Below are positions 23,101-34,400 of a stretch of 60,000 nucleotides of DNA, one piece after another. Numbering within the stretch: the stretch's first letter is position 1; the number at the start of each line of letters is the position of its first letter. Location of the stretch: NCBI GenBank assembly GCA_903813345.2, contig CAIIXF020000002.1:31678926-31738925 (forward strand). The letters are read 5' to 3'. Both the position numbers and the translations under genes were made by a program. Source of the DNA: Owenia fusiformis (Eukaryota > Annelida > Polychaeta > Sabellida > Oweniidae). The notes below the pieces were generated by a model that was not told the origin of the DNA, searched no databases, and saw only the letters and a list, made by a program, of their open reading frames with translations.

Positions 23101-25072
23101 TGGTTAAAATGATCACTCACTGCCCAGATATCAGAAAACAAAATTAATTCTAATTTATTATGAAAAGTTGATCACATTTCTGGTTTATAATTAAGAAAAT
23201 TGTCTAAATAGATGAACGGAATATACCTCTCAAACAAGACACACAGTGATAAAAAATATTTCAAATAGCCACCAACTGATTAAGTCAGTATGCCCAAAAC
23301 CTAATCAGATCTTTGTATTAGTCTGCTCTTGCCATCCTCCTAAGCAGGTATCCAGAATACCTCCCTCCTTCTTCCCCCTGCTATAACCAATTTGGAAGCG
23401 CCCAATTAAACTGAATCACGTGATCTAATTATGCGCAATGACTTATATGTGATTTCTGTCGCAGTGTTGCGACAGCCAATCAGATTGCGAGTTCTTAATC
23501 AGGGAAATACTAACTGCTTATAGCAGGGTGTAAAAAGAAAGAAGATATTCTGGATTTTGAAGCCCTGTGATCGGAGGATGGCTCTTGCATCTGTAAAAAG
23601 TTCAAGTTGAATGGATAAGTAGTTTTCTTGGAATTTTGCTAACAAGGCACCCATCAAACCAGAAGCACAAGATGAAGACAATGCAGCACTTTGCAAAATA
23701 GTGATAAAAAACTTTGCTTGATTGGATAAGGATTTATATCAGTAATGTACCTCTGGTACTGATGCTGAAGCTGTGGCTGCATTAGCTTTCAGTATATCCT
23801 CCACTGACTCCATAGCTTCCTTGAAACCTTTAGGTATCCGTGACGTTAGGGTGAAACGGCTCTTGTGCTCGGGATACAGCCAGATAGACTCATTTGGCAC
23901 CCAGGCACTGAAATAACGAATAAAATTGATTCTTCAGTATATCTCTAAATATTTACTAGTATGTATTTTTTTCATTTCAGAATCCTAAAATCTTTGCAAT
24001 ACTGTATGGAATCAACATTGATTAATGACTACTCAATTCATTTGAAAATTTCAATCCCAGTTCAGAATTAGACATTTAATATTGGTATAAAACATGCGAT
24101 TCCTAAATTTTTAGGACATTTTACTCCTATATACCTATTTTGGAGCATGATGATTATAAAGTACTTACTAGTTTTCAGATCCAAAGAAGAAAACAAACTG
24201 GTGATTTTTCTTGGATCGAACCTTGATCTCAGGTTTTGGCTCAATCACCTATAACACAAAAAACATATATTAATAAATCTATGCAATATATGGTTTAATC
24301 TTCTTTCATCTGATTTATTTTCCTAATTGTGAATTTTATAAAAGGTATGGAGAAGACTCAGGTCATCTGGGTACCTTTAATTCTCTAAAATATCTTAGAA
24401 AATGTAAAACATCATCAATTTACTATAATATAACATGTGGGAGTGGACATATGATATATCGATGTTTTCATCATATTGAGATTTTGCTGGGTTGAAAATC
24501 CCCAAAGACTGTGCCACACCCACTTTTTACATTTTCATCTGTTTTGCTCTGGAAAAACGAAAAAAGACTTTTAATTTAAGACATCAGATTCTGTATGTTT
24601 AACAAAGAAAACAAAGTAATGAAGAAAATATATGGTATCGCAGAGTATATTATCACTTCAAAAGCTTACAACTGATGTTTGTCTTTGAAACAAAGGCAAA
24701 AAACTGAACTTTATCAAAATTAAGAAACAGGTACGAATGAGTGTACAAATTGATACTTTCAATAAAGAAAGAGTTAATTTTGATATTTTTGAGGGTGTAA
24801 ACAGTACACATGTCGAGAATCTCAGTTTTATATAAAATTGGGTCAAGTTTGCAAACAAAATCAGCCGGCCAAAAATGAAAACAAGTGAGAAAATCATTAC
24901 CTTGCCTGGCCATGCAGGAAAGCCCTTCATCTTGGCCCTGGAAATAACAAGGTAGATACATCAGTACTCAAACTACATATATGGTACAGAAATCGCATGG
25001 AAAGACACCTCAATATAGGGTAAAATAACCAACTTACCAAACCAAATCATCAACTTTGAAATTAGACGCCAT
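14159..25072 (-). CDS. GLYR1: GLYR1 / NP60 nucleosome-binding PWWP protein, C-terminus not found
   Basis: Ten coding exons with consistent phases: 25072-25038, 24937-24901, 24248-24169, 23907-23751, 22809-22645, 17528-17469, 16232-16101, 15501-15454, 14893-14723, 14311-14159 (1,038 bases, 346 residues). Exons 1-4 encode a PWWP domain ([16 protein letters not shown], then the conserved aromatic [16 protein letters not shown]). Exons 5-9 encode an acidic, Lys/Ser-rich linker. Exon 10 opens the beta-hydroxyacid-dehydrogenase-like domain with the Rossmann motif [13 protein letters not shown] and ends at WNRSPHK. In the family this protein binds nucleosomes, supports transcription through chromatin and partners KDM1B; its dehydrogenase fold acts as a scaffold. 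About 230 residues known in orthologues are absent downstream, either further left or lost. No canonical RGRP AT-hook is seen; exon 7 ends in a basic KRERKPPKK. Confidence 0.9.
14958..15072. repeat. GTCACC-ended dispersed repeat (copy 2)
   Basis: Lies in the GLYR1 intron between exons 9 and 8, in the same orientation as the copy at 12,531. It starts tgcaaaatgtcatcacctgc and ends gtcagtgacat. Confidence 0.55.
15700..15831 (-). mobile_element. CAGGGGTTTCACTAG element, partial copy
   Basis: On the minus strand, caggggtttcactagaattt followed by ctcaca and an aacaggcaaa segment matches the left half of the element at 35,156. The opposite end is not clear, so this copy appears truncated. It lies in a GLYR1 intron. 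Confidence 0.5.
16357..16525. mobile_element. ~170-bp inverted-repeat MITE in GLYR1 intron
   Basis: Left arm atagaccgaagagcaggggt... is inverted at the right end (...acacctgctctgaggtctat), with about 48-bp arms sharing aatacaccccgcagggc / gccctaaggggtgtatt. No clear target duplication. Confidence 0.6.
17155..17257. mobile_element. CAGTAAGACCTG-family MITE
   Basis: Inverted ends: cagtaagacctgtttaagtg on the left and cacttaagaggtttcactg on the right, with an internal repeat of ggtgttccactta. Same terminal family as 48,724-48,899 and 37,588. A pogo/Tigger-like origin is inferred from the terminus. Confidence 0.6.
17725..18360. mobile_element. 636-bp hAT-like non-autonomous element
   Basis: Ends cagtgtagtcattcaagg / ccttaatgactacactg are inverted. 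Flanks ccaagggg (17,717-17,724) and ccaagagg (18,361-18,368) form an 8-bp duplication with one mismatch. The interior shares gaccagtac-tttttgaa-gtgctggtca and a ggcggtcatgga piece with the element at 37,804, so the two are related subfamilies. Confidence 0.75.
19060..19840. repeat. 32-bp satellite array in GLYR1 intron 5
   Basis: About 24 units of 32 bp, core ggattgcagtgtcaagta followed by taattccaaatact, with increasing decay at both ends. It lies in the large intron between exons 5 and 6, far from either exon. Confidence 0.85.
19849..20250. mobile_element. 402-bp TA-flanked element, TIR CTGTACGCCCGG
   Basis: The first 23 bp (CTGTACGCCCGGTATTATTC then GCG) are perfectly inverted at the right end, and TA lies directly outside both ends (19,847-19,848; 20,251-20,252). 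Many ttcgcg/cgcgaa words populate the interior. It abuts the end of the 32-bp satellite. No coding capacity. Confidence 0.8.
20815..20951. mobile_element. 137-bp palindromic MITE (copy 3)
   Basis: Same family as 3,417-3,558: ends atgccctggtcacatttgct and gaaaatgtgactcaggcat, TA on both flanks, interior attgagtattttgttcaaaa. It lies in a GLYR1 intron. Confidence 0.8.
21095..22357. mobile_element. 1.26-kb element with iterated GCGCGCAGTTTG motifs
   Basis: Imperfect terminal inverted repeats of about 30 bp (acacggtgcccatgtcaagc ... tgacatgggcatcgtgt). Within it the word (G)GCGCGCAGTTTG, or its complement, occurs about eight times, near 21,130, 21,150, 21,516, 21,547, 21,881, 21,911 and 22,291 and in modified form near both ends. 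Such subterminal repeats are typical transposase-binding sites. No transposase frame and no clear target duplication. Confidence 0.65.
23318..23590. mobile_element. ~270-bp inverted-repeat element with central hairpin
   Basis: Arms of about 65 bp (tgctcttgccatcctcc..ccagaat..ccctgctata) are inverted at the right (tagcaggg..attctgga..ggaggatggctcttgc). A small hairpin tgtcgcagtgttgcgaca is in the centre. Lies in the GLYR1 intron between exons 4 and 5. Confidence 0.6.
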
Positions 25073-25430
25073 CTTGCAGACTTCACGTGTGAACGAGTGC
25101 AGCCTGGGAATGACATACTTTCTAAACCAATCAGAATCCACGATCAATATTGGCGCCAACTTTGTAAACATTCAAATCACATGACCTAAATTAGGGATCG
25201 TTCATTCTGATTTGAAATTCTATATAAATTTAAATAGATGATGCATATCATGTGAGTAATTTTATTAATTTTAAAATATATTACAGTTTTTTTAGCAGAA
25301 ATTCATATTCATACCTCAAATTTGTAAAATCAAAATATTCTTTCGAGAAACACAATAAATTCAGATTGACAGGTAATACTTTTCGTTCCTGCAAAAGTTT
25401 GCTATTTAGAATTATATCGAGCAAATCAAA
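25073..25430. promoter_or_regulatory. Bidirectional GLYR1-PIGU promoter region
   Basis: The two start codons are 358 bp apart and point away from each other. Visible sites: an E-box CACGTG at 25,084-25,089, a CCAAT box in aaccaatcag at 25,127-25,131, a palindromic E2F-like TTGGCGCCAA at 25,150-25,159, and an AT-rich tatataaatttaaat at about 25,220. The CCAAT plus E2F-like arrangement is common in housekeeping divergent promoters. Transcription starts cannot be placed from sequence. Confidence 0.6.
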
Positions 25431-28400
25431 ATGTCGGCAGCATTTTTTATCGCTTGTGCTCTTGGACTTTCAGTTAGATTGTCGCTTTATAAGTCATCTG
25501 TGTGTGAGTGGATGGCTTCCAGACCAGAGGTGATTACCCCAAGTACATCATGGAATCGAGGTAAATTTGATTTTCAATTGAATTTTTCTTGTGACTAGAT
25601 TGAAAGAAAATGCTGAAGCCAATGTTGACAAGTTTCCAAACGAAATCATTGGGTTCATTTTATATTCAACAATTTAGTTTACAACTTTACCTGAAAAATG
25701 AGCTGTGTTACGACCTGAGGACACGCTCCGGCGGTGAGCTGTAGTATAACGAGCCCAGGCCTGTCAACTGTCCCGCAATTTGCGTATTTGTCACGCATTT
25801 GCTGAAGAATTTGAAGTCACGCAAATACGCATTTTGCCTGGTAATTGTCAAGCAAAAATATTTCTGTAGAAAAATTTCTAAAAAAGATCGTCTACACAGC
25901 AAAAATACGAACGCCGGAAAAAAATGTACGCATTTCTTTCGGACTTTTCAAGCGAATTACGTATATGTCACGCATTCCGTTAGAAATTTTTCGTACCTAC
26001 CCCACCCCCTACGACCCCTTTAGATTGTGGTCGTATGCACGTATAATTGGTCAGTCAATGTTTTTACAAAGTTGGAGAAAATACTACGCATTGCACACCT
26101 AAATGACCTACCTCGATACATTCCTTAGTATTTTAGAATTCTTTTTATGTTGTTAGATCGCCAATTGTATGGGTTTATCTACAGAACGAAGAGATTTTAG
26201 TTTTTACATCGGAAATATATCAGCAATTTTCAAAAAGTCGGAAGGGGAATTCCCCAGGGATTTCCCTTATGACTGGTGCATGCCGGGAACTGAATGGAGG
26301 AATTTGACGGTTGAAATAAGTTAAATATTACACGCAAATATTGCTATCAAAAACGAAAACGTCTTCGTTCTGCCGATAAACCCACACAATTGTGGATTCA
26401 ACTACACGAAAAGAATACTTAAATACCAAGGAATCTGTTGAAATAGGTATCTTAAGTGTAAGAAGCGTAGAAAATTCTCCCATGTTGTAATCGAACAGAC
26501 AAAAGAATAAGATGTTCGCAAGACTAGAACGTAGATAGAGATAGTCTTGGAACGAGATAAGGTCATTACACCATTCCCCCTTAATGATAGCGTCCGGTTA
26601 TAACTAATACACAAGGGTAATCCCACCACTGTAACGACCTATGCATGTATGATGGTGAGCTGTAGTGTAACTAGGTGCATTAATGCCTCTGGGTTATCCC
26701 GTGCCAGGACTATAGTCCTGCGAACGTCTTATTCTTTTGCCTGTACAATTACAACATGGGAGAATTTTCTACGCTTCTAACACTTAATATACCTATTTCA
26801 ATAGATTCCATTTAAGCATTCTTTTTGTGTAGTTGAATCCACAATTGTCTGGGTTTATCGGCAGAACAAAGAAATTTTCGTTTTTGATCGCAATATTTGC
26901 GTGTAATACTTAACTTGTTTCAACCATTAAATTCCTCAATTTTTGGTACTTCCGGGCCACTTCCGGGTCAGTCAAACGGGGATTTCCCTTTTAAATCCAA
27001 CCGCCATCTTGGAAAGTGATGGAATATCTCTCGATGAAAAAGAAAAATGTTCCCGTTCTGCCTATATGCCGAAAAGAATGCTAAAATACCCAGGAATCTA
27101 CTGAAGTAGGCATTGTAAGTGTAAGGGGCGTAGATAATTCTCCCAAGTTGTAATCGTACAGGCTAAAGATTGCGCTCCATGCAGGACTATAGTCCTGGCA
27201 TGGGATAACCTCTGGGCCTTTATTTATATATCTGAGATTTGTCACAACCCCAGAGTGACCCTTTTAAAAATTAAAACTCCTATCATCACCACGTCTATAG
27301 TGTAAAGGGCAAGATACTAGACAGGAAAAAGAGTGTGCTAAATTTAATGTTGAGAGTTGAGAGGATTATTGGTGTTAGAATAAATGTCTGAGATTCTGAT
27401 AGTTGTCTCCATTATAATGGAGATGTTCTACTAAATACAGTTTCACTATGATTGTCAGTAGCATTGTTTTTGTTGATTTCAGTAACTGAAGGTATGGCTC
27501 TTAGAAAGATGGGTGTGTCACCTTATGACGGAGATATTCTACATCAAGTAAGGAATTTGAATTTCTCATGACTGTACAGTATCTTTGCTTTCTGTTTTAA
27601 TTAAGACTACAGATTCCAGAGGAAGAATTAGAGGAGCTTTCTTAAACCTGCTTACATTGTAAACTTAAGGGTTATGCAATCACTCACTTGTCTATCTATC
27701 TGTCTATCCATCCGTCCATTTGTCTGTTTGTGAACAATAGTGGCACAATGTAAAACTGCGCAGATACAAACATGATAGCACTATTGCTCAATATAACTAG
27801 AATTGGAACTAGGATAACAATGTTGCTTATCCTCAAGTTACAACAGCATATTAAAATGGTGTAATTCATGACCATCATGGTTAGTTTTGTTCAGCCTGCA
27901 TTCAACTGCTGCATGTTAAACAAGCTGAAATAGCTTCAGAATGTGTGACGTTATGTCAGTCCCGGGATACCTATACCTCCTTCACTGAAATAAAGATATA
28001 TCAAAATATATTACATGTTTTGTTTTCAAATCTTCAGAGTTGATAGATAATTGAATGATGTATCACTGGTGAGAAAATCAAAGGGATTGGTCTATAAAAA
28101 ACATCTGTGTAAAAAAGCGTCTATTATTTATTGATCACCCCTCGTATTATACCATTAATCAGTTTGATAAAAAATATACTTTTTATATTATCGTTATTAG
28201 ATTATGCAAATCCTGTGCCTGTCACATAACCAACCTCAACAGCCCTATCAATAGGTTAAATTAAAATAGTAACCAACTTGTCTGGCAAATTCTGTTAGCC
28301 CTAGACACATAAACATCACAACAACAGCCCTATCAATAGGTTAAAGTAAAATAGTAACCAACTTGTCTGGCAAATCCTGATAGCCCTAGACACATAAATA

Positions 28401-31400
28401 TCACAACAACAGCCCTATCAATAGGTTAAAATAAAATAGTAACCAACTTGTCTGGCAAATTCTGTTAGCCCTAGACACATAAACATCTCAACAACAGCCC
28501 TATCAATAGGTTAAAATGAAATACTAACCAACTTGTCTGGCAAATCCTGATAGCCCTAGACACATAAATATCACAACAACAGCCCCATCAATAGGTTAAA
28601 ATGAAATACTAACCAACTTGTCTGGCAAATCCTGATAGCCCTAGACACATAAACACAGTACTGTCAACCCCCAAAGATTTTCTCGCGGGACAGATTTTTT
28701 AGACCCAGTGCCCAAAATTTGCGGGATTTTGCGGGACATCTACTAAATTCGCGGGACATTTAAGGGATTTGCGTGATTCCGTTAAAGGCCAATTTTTTTT
28801 ATCAAATTCGCTGGATTTCGCGGGACCATTCGAGGGACAAACACCCTAATTGCGGGACAGTTAACAGGTTTACCAGCAAAAACTTCATAGAGGGACAGAT
28901 TTTCTAGAAAAAGTGCCCTAAATTTGCGGGATTTCGCGGGACATCCACCTAAATTTGCAGGATGTCCCGGGACGTTCAAGGGATTTGCGTGATTTGGACT
29001 AATGTAAAAGCATGTAAAAGCGTGTAAAAGTACTTGAATCAAACTTTCAGATACTGATTAATCAAATATAATGCACCGTTACATTGTAACTTAAATAAAC
29101 GTCAACATAATTTCACAAAATACGCATAGAAATATTATTAAACTTTATTGTAATTTATCAAAAACAAAAACCATGCTTGAGGTGTGAGTATCGTAATCTA
29201 ACACGAAATTCAAAAATTTGGAACAATACTTTGCACTTCTCTGCTTCTGGCGTCGTGACCAACTACTACCATACTGTAGGCATGGGCTTTCAATTGAAAG
29301 CCCATGATATAGGGGTTCGATTAATCTACATCAAATTATAGGGAATGAGGTTAATTTTCTAGATAGGGTTTGTAGAAAAAACCGGGTACCGGGTAGTAAA
29401 TCCTCCATGCTGGGTTCAAACTTTTTTTTTTTTTTTTTTATTCCTTCATTCTTATATTTTTGTACATGTAAATGTAAATATAAATATGTACATGTAAATG
29501 TAATGCAATTAATAATATAAATAAAATTTACGTAGGTACAAACTTGGTAACCGGTCGAAAAACCGGGTACCCAAAAAACGAAATATACGAATATACAACA
29601 TAATTAGATCATTAGAAAACGTGTAAGATTTGTTTTGAATTTACATAAATGTAACTTCCTTCAAAATTGAGCTAGAAGCTTCAAATAAAAAGCATTTTAA
29701 GCCTCTTTTCTTCCTCTATCATCATGGTCATATTTCCATTGGTAATGAAGGGGGAGGGGGTGCTATCGCACCATCACACCCCTCTCCTGGCTACGCCAAT
29801 GACATTGTAAGACGATTTGAATAACAAGACAAATCAATTTTACTCTATTTTCAATGAGTTCGTATGTTGGTACGTGAACATAACCAATGATAATATGGTC
29901 ATGACGATAGCATGGGCGTAGCGCTATTTTTCTAAGTAGTACGCCACCATCAAGTGAACAAGAGTTGAGTGGATCAAAAACGAGTATTCAGGGGGGTCTG
30001 GGGAAAATTTTGAAATTTGGTTGCTACGCCCATGGATAGAGGAAGAAAAGAGCCTTAAAATATGCTTTTTATTTGAAGCTTCTAGCTCAATTTTGAAGGA
30101 TGTTACATACATTTTTGTAAATTCAAAACAAATCTTACACGTTTTCTGATAATCTAATTATGTTATACTCGTATATTCGTATTTTTCATTTTTTGGGTAC
30201 CCGTTTTTTGACCGGGTACCGGGTACCAAGTTTGAACCCAGCATGGAGGATTTACTACCCGGTACCCGGTTTTTCTACAAACCCTTTCTAGATATCAGCG
30301 TCCATTTATTGTAACTCGCGTTTGCTAACATTTGCTCAGTTCTGAGATGAAGGCCACACGGATAGTAAAAAGGCCAACGTTGGAACTATTTGTGACCTAC
30401 ATCCCTATTGTCGTAATTAAAATGAAAGTTGAACCCTTCCTCTTTATTTTGATACCAAACAACAGCATGCTAGGTACTTAAAATTAGGTAAACTTTACTC
30501 CTCAAAAGTGCAAAAACTTAGCTTCTTATATAAGATAAGATAATCACCATATAGGGGATTGCAACAATTTCGGAAATTCGCGGAGGTCGAAAGCCACATT
30601 TGCGGGACTTCGCGGGACATTGCGGGACACGCGAATTAGCCTAATTTTGATCGAATTCGCGGGATAATCCCGCCATTCGCGGGACACTTGACAGCTCTGT
30701 AAACATCATAACAACAGCCCTATCAATAGGTTAAAGTAAAATAGTAACCAACTTGTCTGGCAAATTCTGTTAAGCTCTAGAGACCTAGACACATAAATAT
30801 CACAACAACAGCCCCATCAATAGGTTAAAATGAAATACTAACCAACTTGTCTGGCAAATTCTGTTAGCCCTAGACACATAAATATCACAACAACAGCCCT
30901 ATCAATAGGTTAAAGTAAAATAGTAACCAACTTGTCTGGCAAATCCTGATAGCCCTAGACACATAAATATCACAACAACAGCCCTATCAATAGGTTAAAG
31001 TAAAATAGTAACCAACTTGTCTGGCAAATCCTGATAGCCCTAGACACATAAATATCACAACAACAGCCCTATCAATAGGTTAAAATAAAATAGTAGCCAA
31101 CTTGCCTGGCAAATTCCATTAGCCCTAGACACATAAACACCTCAACAACAGCCCTATCAATAGGTTAAAATAAAATAGTAACCAACTTGTCTGGCAAATT
31201 CTGTTAGCCCTAGACACATAAACATCACAACAACAGCCCTATTAATAGGTTAAAATAAAATAGTAACCAACTTGTCTGGCAAATTCCATTAGCCTTAGAC
31301 ACATAAACATCACAACAACAGCCCTATCAATAGGTTAAAATAAAATAGTAACCAACTTGTCTGGCAAATTCTGTTAGCCCTGGACACATAAACATCACAT

Positions 31401-34400
31401 CAGCCCTAATCAAAATCCTAGACCCATAAACATTATGATTAATAGACACCTTTGATTTGATTATAGACTCCTCTCATGATGAGATTTCTGGAGAGGTTGA
31501 GTTCAACATTTGGAGAGAAGTCCATCCACATTCCTTTTATCTCATGTGACATTCTCACTGCTGTAGTGCTGCATGCAACTGCCAGAGCTCTCATCAAGTA
31601 TATAGTGAGTATCGTTTAACTATAAGCATGAAATGAGTAGTGTTTAACTACTATTACATGGTGAGTGTTATTAATAAAATACATAGTGAGTACCGTTTAA
31701 CTATAAGAATGAAATGAGTAGTGTTTAACTGCTATTACACGGTGAGTGTTATTAATCAAATACTTAGTGAGTACCATTTAACTATAAGAATGAAATGAGT
31801 AGTGTTTAACTGTTATTACATGGTGAGTGTTATTAATCAAATACTTAGTGAGTACCATTTAACTATAAGAATGAAATGAGTAGTGTTTAACTGCTATTAC
31901 ACGGTGAGTGTTATTAATCAAATACTTAGTGAGTACCATTTAACTATAAGAATGAAATGAGTAGTGTTTAACTGTTATTACATGGTGAGTGTTATTAATC
32001 AAATACTTAGTGAGTACCATTTAACTATAAGAATGAAATGAGTAGTGTTTAACTGCTATTACACGGTGAGTGTTTTTAATCAAATACTTAGTGAGTACCA
32101 TTTAACTATAAGAATGAAATGAGTAGTGTTTAACTGTTATTACATGGTGAGTGTTATTAATCAAATACTTAGTGAGTACCATTTAACTATAAGAATGAAA
32201 TGAGTAGTGTTTAACTGCTATTAGATGGTGAGTGTTATTAATCAAATACTTAGTGAGTACCATTTAACTACAAATCAATTTTTAAGAAAAGTTTAAATGC
32301 CTCAATTGAATCATTTGGTCTACTTACTCATTTGTACTTGCCTTATTTTTTGAAGACAAATGCGGGTCTATTCCATAGTCAGAAATAGTGATACTCGAAA
32401 TTTGATCCAAATGCTGTAAGAAACTCAGTCATTTCCTTCAGAAAATTTTCTCTTGCCCTCTGTCTTAATGACGTCAGAGTTCATAGAAGTTCAAACTCTT
32501 GACAAAATTCATGGAATCTCCTCCCACTTGGGGGAAACCATTCTGTTCTAAATGACGTCAATGACGTAATTTTCTTAGAATCTCTTCCATGTTGGAATTT
32601 GAGACGAATGCGAGGGAGAAATGATTTGCGTGATATGAGAGAAGGGGATTTCTATTCAATTTCCTGTGATGAACTGACAAAAGGTAGGTGGCGCTAGAAA
32701 TGGCATCGGCCAAACTTATTATATATGGAGGGAAAACTTAAGAATAAGGCCAAATGAGAGAATAAATGGATTTTTTGATCGTCAGACACCAAGGTTTTTA
32801 GAGTATAGTGAGTAGTGTTTTTACATTGTGAGTATTATTAAACTTATATAAAGTGAGTATTGTTTAACAATGAGTACATAGTGAGTAGTGTTTAACAACA
32901 AATACATTGTGAGTAGTGTTATAATCAACTACAGTGAGTAATGTTTAGCAAAAAGTACATAGTCAAATAGTTGCAATACACCCAGTTGAATATTAAAAAG
33001 AAATCTTGAACAATTAGGACATTTTCATCAGTGTTTTGGAAAGCTTGGTAAAGCACCAGTGCTTAATTCATTATTTATTCTTATTGTTTTGAATTGAATG
33101 TCTTGTATTTGCAGATGCATAACCAGCCACAGAAAGAATCAGAATTAAAACTACAAACCAAAGATTTTAGACTCACTGGCCTTATTGTAGCTGTTGCGTA
33201 AGTATTCTTTAGAATATGGCTGAAGTAACTCAGTTATTAATATAACAGAAATGGATATCTAGAAAAAATGTTAAATCATAGATACTAGTATTCCGTAATT
33301 CCGCGGCGTGGACGGAATTTGACAAAACTTCAATTTTTTGCAGAATCCCTGATTTTCATGAAAATCCCGCGGAATTACCAGAATTTCCAGAAATTACATA
33401 TTTTACGACCTCCTACCTTTGCGGGGTATTTGAAGAGTGTCTGTTTATGTCCAACAATCAATCATTATTGAGTACAAGTACAAGTACGATTTCACCGTGA
33501 AATTCAACATTCTATCACGTTTAAATGCGCTAAAGCGAGTTCGCTAATGACGCATAGTTCTTACCTAGAAAGTAGCTGACTTCCGTTTCCGTTAAATCCC
33601 TTGCTACGTCAATTTTCATCGTTTTAAAAGATTGCAGAATTTGGACTTTTTTTGAAAATTTGTGCAGAATTTCGATTTTCTCCTTGCAGAATTTGCTTTT
33701 TTTCTTGCAGAATTTTTTGCAGAACTAGTATCTGTGTTAAATGAATAAATGCAAGGAGCTCACATGTATCGAACTCAAGAGCTGAGTGTGTTCAGTGCTC
33801 TAGACTACTGAAGCAACTTGACAACTCCAAAAAACGTTGTTTCATCAGCCAATTTGACAAGAGGCAACAAGTTTTAATGCTCAAATGCACATTCTTTAAA
33901 TGTTTACTGTCTCTGATTCTCTCTCAAGATCCAAAATGCTTCAAAAATGGTTTCAATATGATAACTGAATTAACTTAAATAGAAAGAATCCAAATAATGT
34001 AATATTCAATATCATAATAGATATCTACAGTATATGCTTTATAAAGGGCTAGACCAGGTATCAGTGTGTCATTATTTTGTTAAACTTATTCTAACCATGT
34101 TAAGGGTGAACCCAGATTTCATTATAAAGGGGCATTCCACAATGAATCGACCACTGATTCCAAATATCCTTTTTTTCAAAAAAATATAACAAAGTAATGA
34201 ACCAAGTCACCATCCGTTTTCAGGTATCAGTGTAACCAATACACCATAGTAGCATGTTTAGCCAAGTCTGCATCTGTGCTTCGGGTATCTGTTTAATCCC
34301 ATAACATAGCAACATGTTTAGCCAAGTCTACATATGTGCTTCGGGTATTTGTTTAATCCATACATCATAGCAACATGTTTAGCCAAGTCTACATCTGTGC

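Larger units (their letters stand above)
28656..30699. mobile_element. 2.0-kb element inserted in the 84-bp array
   Basis: Ends cagtactgtcaa and ttgacagctctg are imperfectly inverted. The flank taaaca occurs on both sides (28,650-28,655; 30,700-30,705), and a uninterrupted array unit has it once, indicating a 6-bp duplication. Both end regions are rich in cgcgggaca / gcgggattt words. It carries further nested insertions. No transposase frame seen. Confidence 0.65.
28242..31400. repeat. 84-bp tandem array in PIGU intron 2, split by an insertion
   Basis: About five units (28,242-28,655) and eight more (30,700-31,400) share agccctatcaataggttaaa, aaccaacttgtctggcaaat and agccctagacacata. The two blocks were one array before the element at 28,656-30,699 entered. 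The array ends about 65 bp before PIGU exon 3. Confidence 0.88.

Noticed and set aside
24653-24961. Minus-strand frames of 90-102 codons as separate genes
   Set aside because: They read through GLYR1 exon 2 into its intron; only 24,901-24,937 is coding.
28782-29042. 86-codon minus-strand frame with repeated NPANL-like words
   Set aside because: Derives from cgcgggacattt repeats at the end of a non-coding mobile element.
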